Source: Nitrospiria bacterium
Lineage (GTDB): Bacteria > Nitrospirota > UBA9217
Direction of reading: 5' to 3'
Length of the DNA stretch: 41,727 nucleotides
Assembly (NCBI GenBank): GCA_919901555.1
Contig: CAKKPG010000074.1
Span: 1 to 41,727 of the forward strand
Below, one piece after another: positions 1-8,375 of this stretch. The notes under the pieces were generated by a model. The model was given only the letters and a program-made list of their open reading frames with translations. It ran no database searches and was not told the origin of the DNA. How positions within the stretch are numbered: position 1 is the first letter of the stretch; each line of letters starts with the position of its first letter. The translations under genes and the position numbers were made by a program.

Positions 1-19
1 CTTCCTTGACGATATTCAT
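1..19 (-). CDS. 5' end of an unidentified gene leaving the window
   Basis: Only the start of a minus-strand gene is visible: an ATG at 19-17 followed by codons for N-I-V-K-E. An AAGGAGA ribosome binding site lies about 10 bases upstream, and a sigma70-type promoter lies at 67-95. Six codons are too few to name a product. The alternative ATG four bases upstream meets a stop codon at once, which supports the chosen start. Confidence 0.4.
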
Positions 20-66
20 GGCATTTCGTCTCCTTCAACTGTTTCCAAAAACATCTAAACAATTAC

Positions 67-95
67 ATTATATCATTTACAGACCGGCCCAACAA
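67..95 (-). promoter_or_regulatory. Putative sigma70 promoter of the gene leaving the left edge
   Basis: On the minus strand TTGTTG (95-90) and TATAAT (72-67) are separated by 17 bases. The -10 box is a perfect match. It lies about 48 bases upstream of the partial gene's ATG. Confidence 0.5.
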
Positions 96-162
96 TCGCA
101 ATCTCATCCTCCATTGAACTTCAGACAACCTCAAAACCGAGCGGCATTTTTCATATGGGTTT

Positions 163-308
163 CTATGGATTTGACACGCGCATGAGCGACAGGTGGCCTT
201 CATGGAGAAATCCCATGGTGGGAACGAAGCCGATTCGCTTGCCCTGCCTGCGCAGCGACTCGGCAGCGGATTGCACGTCGGCTATCATTTAATAATCCTC
301 ATATTCAT
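163..308 (-). pseudogene. panC: panC 5' fragment (pantothenate synthetase), frameshifted and truncated
   Basis: Read on the minus strand from 288, this stretch encodes a peptide with the N-terminal signature of pantoate-beta-alanine ligase, including [20 protein letters not shown]. That segment holds the P-T-M-G-x-L-H-E-G-H ATP-binding motif of the family. The first codons (M-R-I-I-K at 302-288) are in another frame, so one base has been lost or gained near 287. Homology stops after L-M-R, and a TAG ends the frame at 163-165. About 45 of the usual 280 residues remain, so the fragment cannot be active. Its 5' end is fused to the truncated nucleotidyltransferase gene immediately upstream, suggesting a deletion or rearrangement joint. 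Identification is by the PanC motif, which is distinctive. Confidence 0.75.
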
Positions 309-572
309 CACGTCCGTATCTATCAGGTTGGCCATGCCCCTGCCGGATATCGCCTCGGCGACCGCTTCTTCATCAAGATAATAGCCCGGAGCGGGGAACG
401 CGCCCGCCAGCTCATGCGCCTTCGACCGAGGCAGGTTCACGACGATATCGATATCGTGCGTTGACCGGGGCTCGCCCTGAAGACTGGACGCTATGGAACC
501 AGTTACCATATAGCCGATTCCCAGGCGATCCAGCGTCATAGCGACCTTTTTCAATAGTTCCTGTTGTGACAT
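285..572 (-). CDS. MNT-type nucleotidyltransferase, C-terminally truncated
   Basis: The 95-residue product begins like the MNT/AbiEii-type nucleotidyltransferases found in toxin-antitoxin-like pairs. The G-S-x-A-S substrate loop is near residue 26 and the D-I-D-I-V metal-binding aspartates are near residue 40. Family members are usually 150-180 residues long. Here homology ends at about residue 89 (M-A-N-L-I-D-T-D), and the last codons are the start of a panC fragment. The gene has therefore lost its 3' half and is probably inactive, although the N-terminal catalytic loop remains. It overlaps the small upstream partner gene by 22 bases, so the pair was once translationally coupled. Confidence 0.65.
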   Translation of the reverse strand: MSQQELLKKVAMTLDRLGIGYMVTGSIASSLQGEPRSTHDIDIVVNLPRSKAHELAGAFPAPGYYLDEEAVAEAISGRGMANLIDTDVMNMRIIK

Positions 573-766
573 TTATCAAGCCTCTCAAGATAGAGCTTGT
601 GGATTTCCGCGTCTGACAGACTCGGATGCCGCCTGCGCAAGCCTTGCCGAAAGAGAGTTCGCGAGAACTCAGTAAGCTCAAAAGCCTGCGCGAGCCGCGC
701 CTCGGGCGACATCCGGCGCAAAATTTGGATATAGAGTGAATGGTTTGGACGTTCTTTGATGTTCAT
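551..766 (-). CDS. Small partner protein of the nucleotidyltransferase
   Basis: This 71-residue, Arg-rich, probably helical protein contains the pattern M-S-P-E-A-R-L-A-Q-A-F-E-L and ends in [10 protein letters not shown] have seen small proteins of this type encoded immediately before nucleotidyltransferase genes, and here it overlaps such a gene by 22 bases. No catalytic motif is visible. It may be the antitoxin-like or accessory half of a pair whose other half is now truncated. It starts 19 bases downstream of mod, so it may be co-transcribed with the restriction-modification genes. The function is unproven. Confidence 0.6.
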   Translation of the reverse strand: MNIKERPNHSLYIQILRRMSPEARLAQAFELTEFSRTLFRQGLRRRHPSLSDAEIHKLYLERLDKCHNRNY

Positions 767-785
767 ACCGTCGGCTCCAATATCA

Positions 786-2774
786 TTAAACAGCCTTTAC
801 GAACAGCACTTCTTCCCCCAGCATATCAATGATCTTCACGGCGACGGTCGTCTCTTTGCTCGGCGTGGGAAGCTCATAGCTACCATTCACAAGGTCTGTC
901 TTTTTCTCCGGAACATCGGAAAGAACGACATTAAAGACCTTGCCGTCATAGGCGGTATCAATCATCACGCAGTCCACCATCGCGCGCCAGTCGTCGATCT
1001 TGGGTTTGAGAATGCCGGCCTGCTGCGTAAGGCGCTCGATGATCGTGGGAGAAATGAAGTCTTCGATCTCGACAGCTATCTTGTCCTTCTTGCGGCTGAT
1101 CTTGACCTTTGCTTTCGCAGGCTCGTGCTTCATGAACTTTCCGTACTTGGGATCAGTGCGAAGCTCGATGACGCTGATCTTATTCACGGCGTCCCTGCCC
1201 TTCCGCAGTTTGTTCCAGTCTTCGACCCACAATGCCGCAGCCAACTCCATGCCGAGGCAGACGAGGGTGATGGGACGCTCTTCGTCAGGCCGGGCTTCCA
1301 GTTCGCGTTTCAGTTCTTCGAGGTCGAGTGGAGTAAGAGGATGGCCGAAAGGAATGATCTTGACGAGAGCTTTTCCGAGCGTTCCGTCAAAGTACGCGTC
1401 CGTGCGCGTGCGCTCGACGCCTATATGCTCGCACGCGAGATTTACCGCCTCGTTGTGCTGGATGGCAAGGTCATAGTCGTTCACGCGCCAGACGGTGAAG
1501 GATGTCTGCGCAGGTTCAAATCCCCCCTCGCCCCCCTTTGCTAAAGGGGGGATATTATTTTCGGAATCGTTGCTACTTCCCCCTTTGGAAAAGGGGGATT
1601 GAGGGGGATTTTCATGTGTCAGCGGCAGGGTGAGAGGACTGTTTCTCTCCGCCTCAATCTGTTCCTGGATAACCGCCTGCAACCGCTTAGCTGTTGTCTG
1701 AACAGCGCCTTTGTTGATGTCGCACCCGATCCAGCGACGGCCAAGTTTTTGTGCTACTGCCGCAGCTGTACCTGAACCGATAAAACAATCAAGAACAATA
1801 TCGTCGGGGTCGGAACAAGCCAATAGAATTCTTTCGATTATTGAATCTGGTTTTTGTGTAGGAAACCCAGTGCGCACAGGATCATTCCCGCGAAGGAATT
1901 GCAGATCATCCCAAACATCGTTCAGCGCTCTTCCTTCTTTTAATATGTCGTCTACATATCTTTTATACGGCTGTTGTCCTGCTGCCTGACCTCTTGTTTC
2001 CCATACCCACTCTCGACCATCTTCATCTTTGGAAACCTTTCTACGGAGTCCTTTTAGTCGCTCTGCTCTATCATAGGCTATCGCAACATCTTTCATGTTT
2101 ATTTTTGTGCTATCTGATTTAGCTATAAACAAGAGAGTGTCGTGCTTAGCGTTAAACTTATTTTCAATATGCATTTCTCTGCCGGGATAAGCCCATACAA
2201 TTTCATTACGAAAATTCTCTGCGCCGAATATTTCGTCGAGTAAAAATCTGAGATGATGCGATTTATGCCAGTCGCAGTGTAACCAGAGACTGCCATCCTC
2301 TGCAAGCAATTCCTTCAACAGCATCAATCTCTGATACATGAACTGTAGATAATTGTCATTCGCCCAAATGTCGGTGTACTGAATCTGCTCGCCGAGGGTG
2401 TAGGTTTCGCCGTCAAGCTTTGCCGTGCCTTTGGGACCGCGGAGCGAAACCTTCCGCACATAGTCCGCGCCGGAGTCGAAGGGCGGATCGATGTATATAA
2501 GGTTCACCTTGCCGCGAAAGCCGTTGGCGAGGAGATGGGCGAGGACTTCCTTGTTGTCACCGTGAAAGAGAAGGCCGCCTTTGGGATAAGACGACGGCCA
2601 ATCCTTCCAGATCGCCCCCTCACCCCCGCCCTCTCCCCCGAGGGGCGAGGGAGAAAACGTTTCTACATGCTGTGCCGGGAAGGCCGTGACATATGACAAG
2701 GGCCGCTTGCCTACCCAGGTGAGCATGGGACGGCCTTTGGCGGGCTTGATCTCTATCTTTTTTCCTTCGGGCAT
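786..2774 (-). CDS. mod: Type III restriction-modification DNA methyltransferase (Mod)
   Basis: This 662-residue adenine-specific methyltransferase should modify the recognition site of the type III system and supply its specificity. Motif IV is D-P-P-F at 96-99 (the usual form is DPPY). A F-P-T-Q-K-P segment lies at 304-309, and the AdoMet-binding F-I-G-S-G-T lies at 331-336. This motif order is that of beta-class Mod subunits. The ATG has an AGGAG site six bases upstream and a near-consensus promoter at 2807-2836. Two stretches look foreign: residues 41-53 (S-P-S-P-L-G-G-E-G-G-G-E-G) and 389-420 (NPPQSPFSKGG and IPPLAKGGEGGF). These are translated dispersed palindromic repeats inserted in frame, outside the catalytic motifs. 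The enzyme is probably still functional. The res gene lies 427 bases upstream. Confidence 0.88.
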   Translation of the reverse strand: MPEGKKIEIKPAKGRPMLTWVGKRPLSYVTAFPAQHVETFSPSPLGGEGGGEGAIWKDWPSSYPKGGLLFHGDNKEVLAHLLANGFRGKVNLIYIDPPFDSGADYVRKVSLRGPKGTAKLDGETYTLGEQIQYTDIWANDNYLQFMYQRLMLLKELLAEDGSLWLHCDWHKSHHLRFLLDEIFGAENFRNEIVWAYPGREMHIENKFNAKHDTLLFIAKSDSTKINMKDVAIAYDRAERLKGLRRKVSKDEDGREWVWETRGQAAGQQPYKRYVDDILKEGRALNDVWDDLQFLRGNDPVRTGFPTQKPDSIIERILLACSDPDDIVLDCFIGSGTAAAVAQKLGRRWIGCDINKGAVQTTAKRLQAVIQEQIEAERNSPLTLPLTHENPPQSPFSKGGSSNDSENNIPPLAKGGEGGFEPAQTSFTVWRVNDYDLAIQHNEAVNLACEHIGVERTRTDAYFDGTLGKALVKIIPFGHPLTPLDLEELKRELEARPDEERPITLVCLGMELAAALWVEDWNKLRKGRDAVNKISVIELRTDPKYGKFMKHEPAKAKVKISRKKDKIAVEIEDFISPTIIERLTQQAGILKPKIDDWRAMVDCVMIDTAYDGKVFNVVLSDVPEKKTDLVNGSYELPTPSKETTVAVKIIDMLGEEVLFVKAV
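1517..1612. repeat. Dispersed palindromic repeat pair inside mod
   Basis: Two hairpin-forming units lie here: a C-run / TTTGCTAAA / G-run unit, then a CCCCC-TTTGGAA-AAGGGGG unit followed by ATTGAGGGGGATTTT. They are read in frame in mod as NPPQSPFSKGG and IPPLAKGGEGGF. This sequence type is normally an intergenic repeat in many bacterial genomes. The insert sits in the linker after the methyltransferase core. Confidence 0.75.
2610..2656. repeat. GC-rich palindromic repeat inside mod N-terminus
   Basis: CCCTCACCCCCGCCCTCTCC followed by a CGAGGGGCGAGGGAGA arm forms a strong hairpin and encodes residues 41-53 of Mod. A related element occurs in the intergenic region at 20431-20480 (CCCTCTCCCCCAGGGGAGAGGG...GGGGTGAGGGG type). 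The two copies show that this is a dispersed family. Confidence 0.7.
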
Positions 2775-2806
2775 CGATCGCTCCTGATTATGCTTGATCG
2801 GACCAA

Positions 2807-2836
2807 ATTATACTTAGATATAAATGTCGCTGTCAA
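2807..2836 (-). promoter_or_regulatory. Near-consensus sigma70 promoter of mod
   Basis: On the minus strand a perfect TTGACA (2836-2831) and a perfect TATAAT (2812-2807) are separated by 18 bases. Transcription should start near 2800, giving a leader of about 25 bases with an AGGAG site before the ATG at 2774. The -35 box abuts a perfect inverted repeat (2836-2866), a likely operator. Confidence 0.8.
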
Positions 2837-2866
2837 AATTATACTTTTCGACGAAAAGTATAATTT
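2836..2866. promoter_or_regulatory. Perfect 15-bp inverted repeat, probable operator at the mod promoter
   Basis: AAATTATACTTTTCG (2836-2850), one spacer base, and its exact reverse complement (2852-2866). It overlaps the first base of the mod -35 box. The symmetry, short spacer and position suggest a binding site for a dimeric regulator. No regulator gene is visible nearby. Confidence 0.6.
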
Positions 2867-2894
2867 ACAATAACTGATTGAATTTCCAGGTTTT

Positions 2895-2983
2895 CTTATG
2901 ATACTCAAATATCACTATTTCCAGCTTATAATACTTTATCGCCTTAAAGTATCATAAGGTTTTTGTTATGATACTCGAGTATC
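2895..2983. promoter_or_regulatory. Cluster of TTATGATACT palindromes upstream of mod
   Basis: CTTATGATACT (2895-2905) is exactly inverted as AGTATCATAAG (2948-2958), and the same core recurs as TTATGATACT at 2966-2975 within the perfect 14-bp palindrome GATACTCGAGTATC (2970-2983). Three related half-sites in 90 bases look like an operator array, distinct in sequence from the repeat at 2836-2866. Confidence 0.5.
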
Positions 2984-3000
2984 GTTCCCTGTGATTGTGG

Positions 3001-3064
3001 CTTATTAAAGTTTTTTTAATTCTACCAAGCCTTATTAAAAAAACAGGCCTGAAATTTTAATAAG
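3001..3064. repeat. CTTATTAAA direct and inverted repeats
   Basis: CTTATTAAAG (3001-3010) recurs as CTTATTAAAA (3031-3040), which is inverted as TTTTAATAAG (3055-3064). The rest of the AT-rich res-mod spacer (2775-3201) shows no convincing gene. These repeats could be a third operator family or a weak hairpin at the end of the res transcript. Confidence 0.45.
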
Positions 3065-3201
3065 AATAATGAAAAGATGCTTTCACAAGCAAAACGCTAA
3101 TGAAAAGATAAAGGGTTATTTTTTCATTACGCAAGACCAAAAACCATTATATATCAAAGTGTTTATAAAAGTCTACTGCTTCGCCTTTTTCCAGCGCCAT
3201 C

Positions 3202-5844
3202 TTAACCTTCGTCCACAGCCCTCCGCACTTCCTGCACCTGATCGGCGCTTACGGTATCGGTGCTGGTGAAGATCATTTGATATTTCAGCCGGTCGGGATT
3301 CAGCTTTTCCCATTTCCTGAGCGCCATTGCTTTGCGGCCTGTATCACCGTCAACGGGATGCGCCCGGTCATACTCCCGCTTGATCTCGACGATCACGACC
3401 CTGCCGGAGCCGGGCTTGCCGCCCTGCTTCGGCTTCCTACGGATAACGAAGTCCGGCGTGTAGCGCCGCATCTTGCCCTTGTCGTCTTTGTATTCCACGT
3501 AGAAATCGGTCTTTGCGGGGTCGGTGATCGCGCCGGTGAAATAAACGTCTTCGACTTCGTCCGGCTTCATATTCAGTTGCACGAGCATCTGCTCAAAAAA
3601 GTTCTTTTCGGGGTTTGAGTCGAAATTATATGGCGCGTAGTGGAAACCGTAATCGCCTGGATTCTCCTTCTTCATTGCTTCCCACGAGAGCAGGAGCTTT
3701 TCCCGGTCCTTGGGGTAGACGATCTCGGCAGTGTAGAGCTCCGCGCCCGAGGCGTCCCGCTCCAGTTGGAAGCCGTCCGGCTTTACCAAGGCAAGGGCGA
3801 CATCGACCTTCTCTTCCTTTACCTCATAGAACCGGGTCTGCTCCTCAATCTGGCTGCCGAGGTCGCCAAGATGACCGGACGGAATGTCATCAGCTCCGTA
3901 GAGGCGCTTCAGTTCATCATAAACCTGCCAGAGATCGAGCCGGTAGAGACCGGAAAGCTCCACCGCCGCGGCATAGCAATCCATTCCGTCATGCTCCGTC
4001 TCGATGGTCACGGATTCGCTCACCTGCCGGAGCACGCTGTAGGTGGATTCCTGCTCACCCACGGTGTAGACCCGCTTCAGGAGCCGGTCAGAAGGGCCGT
4101 CCATCGGATGTTCGAGCCGGAGCGGCTTGACCTCGCCCTCTTTTTTCACAATGGTCCGCACGATCTGCGTCACGACGAGCGGCGGCAAATCCAGCTTCCT
4201 GAGAACGATCCGGGCGCGGCGGGTTTCCTGTCCCGCGTGGTTCAGGTCGGCAATTGTCTCTCCGTAGGTTTCCTGAAGCTGCCGGTCGAGAATGTTGTGG
4301 TTGTCCGAGGAGAGATAGACCCGGGCCTTGGCCGTATTGCCGGGGACCTGCCTCAGACACCGGGTGGCCGCCTGAAGGACGAAGTTGTTCGATGTCTTGA
4401 GCTTTCGCGCAAGCGCGCAGGCAAAGAGGCTCGGGCAGTTCCAGCCTTCGGTGCCCTTGTTCACGAGCAGGATCACTCTATGCGGCGCAGAGGGATCGTT
4501 GAGCCGATTGAACGCATCGATGTCAGCCTGCTTTGTCAGCTTTTCGTCGGAGGTGTTCACCAGACAGATTGCGGGACCCTGACCCACTTTGACGAGGGCT
4601 CGATCAATGGTCGGCTTCAGCTCTTTCAGATCATCGGTCTGCGGGAAATAGATCGCCAGCTTCGCCGGAGCCCCGTTCGGTAGGTGCACGTTGCCGTAGT
4701 CTTTGAAAAAATCTTCGATAACGTGTGCCACGTACTTTTTCGCGTTGCCGTCGAATTCATAGGCCTGGATGTTGCCGGCCAAGTCTTTGAGAATGCCGTC
4801 CTTGATCCCCTGGGAAAGCCCGTACCAGATGACCACGTCCTTGAGCGGCTGGCGCTGGAAATACGGAGTTCCGGTCGTGTTCACGACGCATATAACGTTC
4901 GTGCTCGCAGCGAGGTAATCAACGGTCTTTCGGACTTTCTTCAGTTCCGTGTCGAGCGACTGGCCGTAGGTATGGTGGGCCTCGTCCGAGAAGACCGCGA
5001 GGTGCGGCAGGCTTGCTATTGTCTGAAGCCGCAGATTTGCCACCTCCGCGCGCGCTTCATCCTCGCGTTCTGGATTGAACAACCTGCCGATATCGCTTTT
5101 CCTGATCGTTTCCTTTTGGATGCGTATCTTCTCCGTGTTGGTCACGACCACGTTAAACGATGAGCCGCGAATGACGGGAACGTTCTTTTCGCCGTCGCGT
5201 GTAAAGGTCAGCTTGACGGACGCGGCAAAGGCCTTATAGAGGCGTGGGGGAAGTATCTTTTCGTAATGGACCTCCGCCAGTTCGCGGAGTGATTCGATGA
5301 TCGTCTTGCCGGGAGCAAATACAAGGGCATTCTGGACAAAAGGCCCCTGGGGATACTCCAGGGCCAGGCCGAATTCGGTGGCGATGATGGCGCCGATCAG
5401 AATGGTCTTTCCGGCGCCCATTGCAAGGGCAAGGATGTAGCTGGAATAGTCGAGGGTCAGTGTTTCTCGAAGGGATTCGAGCTTGAAATCCTTTACAAAG
5501 GCGTCATCGGTCTTGATGCGTTTCCAGAGCGCGTCAAGTCCTTCATCCAGGACGTATGCTCTGATATCACTGTGATCAAGCCCGAGTGCCGTTAGAAGTT
5601 CCGATTGCTTCGGGTAGATTTTTCGGTAAAGGTCGAAAACGTGTGGGGTTTGTTCAATGAGGCGAAGGTACCAGTAGGTTTCAAGCGCCCGGAGCTGCGG
5701 ACGGCGTAAAAAACGCAGATTCCCGGTCTCCGTCTCTGTGGCCCACTCCAGCACTTCGGCTATTGCAGGATAATCATCGCTCGCATAGCCGTCGGTGCGC
5801 CATGCATCGACACGGACTGCGATATGACGGTGAAGGTGGTTCAT
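3202..5844 (-). CDS. res: Type III restriction endonuclease (Res) helicase-nuclease
   Basis: The 880-residue product should be the ATP-dependent translocating and cleaving subunit of the type III system, acting in complex with Mod. A helicase superfamily 2 core is visible: Walker A A-M-G-A-G-K-T at 141-147 and the D-E-A-H box at 287-290. A C-terminal PD-(D/E)xK nuclease is marked by P-D-F-V-I (797-801) and V-E-I-K (819-822). Length is normal for the family. An ATG with GGAGA five bases upstream is a reasonable start. The gene order res then mod, with an independent promoter for mod, would allow methylation to be established separately. It begins 109 bases downstream of icd, with no sign of a shared operon needed. 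Confidence 0.88.
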   Translation of the reverse strand: MNHLHRHIAVRVDAWRTDGYASDDYPAIAEVLEWATETETGNLRFLRRPQLRALETYWYLRLIEQTPHVFDLYRKIYPKQSELLTALGLDHSDIRAYVLDEGLDALWKRIKTDDAFVKDFKLESLRETLTLDYSSYILALAMGAGKTILIGAIIATEFGLALEYPQGPFVQNALVFAPGKTIIESLRELAEVHYEKILPPRLYKAFAASVKLTFTRDGEKNVPVIRGSSFNVVVTNTEKIRIQKETIRKSDIGRLFNPEREDEARAEVANLRLQTIASLPHLAVFSDEAHHTYGQSLDTELKKVRKTVDYLAASTNVICVVNTTGTPYFQRQPLKDVVIWYGLSQGIKDGILKDLAGNIQAYEFDGNAKKYVAHVIEDFFKDYGNVHLPNGAPAKLAIYFPQTDDLKELKPTIDRALVKVGQGPAICLVNTSDEKLTKQADIDAFNRLNDPSAPHRVILLVNKGTEGWNCPSLFACALARKLKTSNNFVLQAATRCLRQVPGNTAKARVYLSSDNHNILDRQLQETYGETIADLNHAGQETRRARIVLRKLDLPPLVVTQIVRTIVKKEGEVKPLRLEHPMDGPSDRLLKRVYTVGEQESTYSVLRQVSESVTIETEHDGMDCYAAAVELSGLYRLDLWQVYDELKRLYGADDIPSGHLGDLGSQIEEQTRFYEVKEEKVDVALALVKPDGFQLERDASGAELYTAEIVYPKDREKLLLSWEAMKKENPGDYGFHYAPYNFDSNPEKNFFEQMLVQLNMKPDEVEDVYFTGAITDPAKTDFYVEYKDDKGKMRRYTPDFVIRRKPKQGGKPGSGRVVIVEIKREYDRAHPVDGDTGRKAMALRKWEKLNPDRLKYQMIFTSTDTVSADQVQEVRRAVDEG

Positions 5845-5953
5845 GCCGGTCTCCGCAAGCCTGGCTGGTAATGTTGGATCCTGAATGAGTTGAAGATAGT
5901 ACAGAATGCTGGAAATTGCAAGGAAGAATTGAAGGAAGAGAGTACCGGCAGGC

Positions 5954-7150
5954 TTATCCCTTCAGCCTCGCAGCGACAGCATCTATAAACTCCTCGGTGA
6001 GCGCGTACTTCTTCGGCTTCGGTTCCGCGATCGAAGCGAGGTCTTTGGTCATGATCCCCTCTTCGATGGCCTTGATGACAACGGCTTCTACCTTCCGGGC
6101 GAACTCCGTGACCGCAGGCGTACCGTCGAGCTCGCCGCGGCGCGCAAGGGCGCCGGTCCAGGCGAAGATGGACGCAACCGAATTCGTCGAGGTGGGATTG
6201 CCTTTCAGGTGTTCGTAATAGTGGCGCATCACGGTGCCGTGGGCCGCCTCGTACAGGTATTTCCCGTCGGGCGAAACCAGGACGGAGGTCATGAGCCCCA
6301 GGCTGCCGAAGCCCGAGGCCACCATGTCGCTCATCACGTCGCCGTCGTAGTTCATGCAGGCCCAGAGCATCCCGCCCTCGGCCTTCATGATCTGGGCCAC
6401 GGCGTCGTCGATGAGCATGTAGCGGTACGTGACGCCCGCCTTTTCGAAGCCGGCCTTGTGCGCCTCCGTCTCCTGGTCGAACACTTCCTTGAAGAAGGCG
6501 TGGTAGGTCTTGGAGATGGTGTCCTTTGCGCCGAACCACAGGTCGCACTTCTCCCCGAGACTGTAGTTGATACATGCCCGTGCAAAGCTCCTGATGGATT
6601 TCTCCGTATTGTGCATCCCCATGATCACTCCGGGGCCCTTGAACTCATGGACCGCGAGGGAGACGCGCTCGCCGGACGCAGGCGTGAACACCAGTTCGGC
6701 CTTGCCCGGCCCCGGCACTTTGTATTCAACGGATTTATAGATATCGCCGTAGGCGTGCCTGCCGATGCTGATGGGCTTCTTCCAGCTCCGCACCGCAGGG
6801 GGGATGTTCCTGACGATGATGGGCTTGCGGAAGACCGTGCCGTCGAGGATGGAGCGGATGGTCCCGTTGGGGCTCTTCCACTGCTGCTTGAGGCTGTACT
6901 CCTTCACCCGCGCGGCGTTCGGCGTGATGGTGGCGCACTTGACGCCCACGCCGTGCTCCTTGACGGCGTTCGCCGCGTCGATGGTAACCCGGTCGTCCGT
7001 CTCGTCGCGGTGCTTGACGCTTAGGTCAAAGTACTTGAGGTCCATCTTCAGGTGGGGCAGGAGCAGCTTGTCCTTGATCATCTTCCAGATGATCCGCGTC
7101 ATCTCGTCGCCGTCCATCTCCACGATGGGGTTTTTCACGGTTATGGCCAC
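5954..7150 (-). CDS. icd: NADP-dependent isocitrate dehydrogenase, dimeric eukaryote-like type
   Basis: This enzyme oxidatively decarboxylates isocitrate to 2-oxoglutarate in the cytoplasm, supplying NADPH and glutamate precursors. The 398-residue product has the type II signatures: N-G-T-I-R-S-I-L near 95-102, F-R-K-P-I at 107-111, and G-R-H-A-Y-G-D at 130-136. That last segment contains the substrate-binding Arg equivalent to human IDH1 Arg132. The start is a GTG at 7150 with AGGGAGG seven bases upstream; this site lies just past the stop codon of a guaA remnant. Length is close to the family's usual 400-410. It stands alone among restriction genes and a gene remnant, so its neighbours say nothing about its role. 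Confidence 0.93.
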   Translation of the reverse strand: MAITVKNPIVEMDGDEMTRIIWKMIKDKLLLPHLKMDLKYFDLSVKHRDETDDRVTIDAANAVKEHGVGVKCATITPNAARVKEYSLKQQWKSPNGTIRSILDGTVFRKPIIVRNIPPAVRSWKKPISIGRHAYGDIYKSVEYKVPGPGKAELVFTPASGERVSLAVHEFKGPGVIMGMHNTEKSIRSFARACINYSLGEKCDLWFGAKDTISKTYHAFFKEVFDQETEAHKAGFEKAGVTYRYMLIDDAVAQIMKAEGGMLWACMNYDGDVMSDMVASGFGSLGLMTSVLVSPDGKYLYEAAHGTVMRHYYEHLKGNPTSTNSVASIFAWTGALARRGELDGTPAVTEFARKVEAVVIKAIEEGIMTKDLASIAEPKPKKYALTEEFIDAVAARLKG

Positions 7151-7162
7151 AGGTAAGCCTCC

Positions 7163-7427
7163 CTACTCCCACTCGATCGTGCTCGGCGGCTTGGAGGAGA
7201 TGTCGAAAACCACGCGATTCACGCCCTTCACTTCGTTGATGATCCTGTTCGACATGGTCCCCAGAAGTTCGTAGGGGACCTTGGCCCAGTCCGCGGTCAT
7301 GCCGTCCTGGCTCGTGACGGCAGGGCTGGTGGTCGATGATCTCGTCCGGCATCCTGAGCTCGCGGCCGATGGCGCAAACTTCGTCTTTAAACAATTCCCT
7401 CAGCGGCTCCACGAGCTTCAGCTTCAT
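7163..7427 (-). pseudogene. guaA: guaA remnant with internal deletion
   Basis: This is the last third of a GMP synthase gene, broken by a 212-base deletion. Bases 7322-7427 encode [17 protein letters not shown] and differ from the intact gene at roughly 22 of 106 positions. Bases 7164-7321 are identical to 16936-17093 over 158 bp and encode the C-terminus up to T-I-E-W-E. The deletion joins the two parts out of frame. The stop codon (TAG, 7163-7165) sits at the icd ribosome binding site. No function is expected. Confidence 0.85.
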
Positions 7428-7438
7428 CCCCGGGCTGT

Positions 7439-8362
7439 TTATCTTTGCGCTTCTTCCGGGGTCAGCGTCTGAAACGAATCGTCATGTTTGAGGTTGAACT
7501 CGGTTACGTGCTGCAGGTGCTTCGGATCAAAACCTTCCTGCCTGATCTTCTGGATAAGCTCCCCGAATGAGGCTTGCGCCTTGACCATGGTTGATGTAGC
7601 TTTCCTCGGCAGCGGGTAGTCGGCAACAATCTTCGCCCCCTTATTGCCGTTGTTCTTTCGTCCATCGGAATAGAACTGCGACAGGGCAACAATCCTCGTG
7701 CCCAGATAACAGGCCTCCTCAAGATCGTGAGTAACGAAAAAGATCGTCATCTTCGTTTTTTCCCATATTTCAAGAATGAATACCTGCATGCTTTCCCTGG
7801 TTCCGGGGTCGAGCGCGCCGAAAGGCTCGTCCATCAGAAGAATAGACGGGTTCATGATCACCGCCTGTGCGATAGCGACCCTCTGCTGCATGCCGCCGGA
7901 AAGTTCGTGGGGATATTTTTTATAATGTTCCCTGAGCTGAACCTTCTCAAGAAAGTGCATCGCTTCCTCTTCAAACGTCTTATGCTTGCGGAACCGTTCT
8001 ACAATTCCGGCGCACAGTTTTTTCCCGAGCAGGACATTCTCCAATACGGTAAGGTGGGGGAACAGCGAATATTTCTGGTACACGATCCCGCGATCCCTGC
8101 CTGCGGATTCCGCGGGGCATCCGTCAATGAACAGCCCCCCTTTTGTCGGCCGCTCCTGCCCCAGGATAAGACGCAGGAGCGTCGACTTCCCGCAGCCGCT
8201 CGGCCCTACCACCGTGCAAAACTCTCCGCGTGCAACGGAGAGGTCCACATTGTCGAGGACAACCTTGTTCCCGTATATTTTATAGACATCCTGAATGTGC
8301 AGGATGTTCTTCTCTTCAAGACCGCCGGCCTTGACACACATGCTGTTATTGCTTCCGTTCAA
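7439..8362 (-). CDS. ABC transporter ATPase, nitrate/sulfonate/taurine type
   Basis: This 307-residue protein is the energising subunit of the importer encoded by this operon. It has Walker [10 protein letters not shown] at 53-61, the signature L-S-G-G-M-Q-Q-R at 154-161, and Walker B I-L-L-M-D-E-P at 174-180. The probable start is a TTG at 8362, placed eight bases after a GGAGG site that lies beside the permease stop codon; an ATG seven codons further in is the alternative. The C-terminal 60 residues beyond the ATPase core are specific to this subgroup. It is the last gene of the operon and ends next to the guaA remnant. The substrate is not known. Confidence 0.88.
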   Translation of the reverse strand: MNGSNNSMCVKAGGLEEKNILHIQDVYKIYGNKVVLDNVDLSVARGEFCTVVGPSGCGKSTLLRLILGQERPTKGGLFIDGCPAESAGRDRGIVYQKYSLFPHLTVLENVLLGKKLCAGIVERFRKHKTFEEEAMHFLEKVQLREHYKKYPHELSGGMQQRVAIAQAVIMNPSILLMDEPFGALDPGTRESMQVFILEIWEKTKMTIFFVTHDLEEACYLGTRIVALSQFYSDGRKNNGNKGAKIVADYPLPRKATSTMVKAQASFGELIQKIRQEGFDPKHLQHVTEFNLKHDDSFQTLTPEEAQR

Positions 8363-8375
8363 GTCTCCCGCCTCC

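Noticed and set aside
756-1544. Plus-strand frame of 262 codons opposite mod
   Set aside because: It is antisense to the Mod C-terminus and ends in the palindromic repeat; no ribosome binding site or family signature is seen.
2807-3064. CRISPR-like repeat array in the res-mod spacer
   Set aside because: The repeats are of different sequences, are palindromic and irregularly spaced, and no cas genes are near.
3069-3269. A 66-codon plus-strand frame in the res-mod spacer
   Set aside because: It overlaps the res C-terminus, has no ribosome binding site and its composition reflects the AT-rich spacer.
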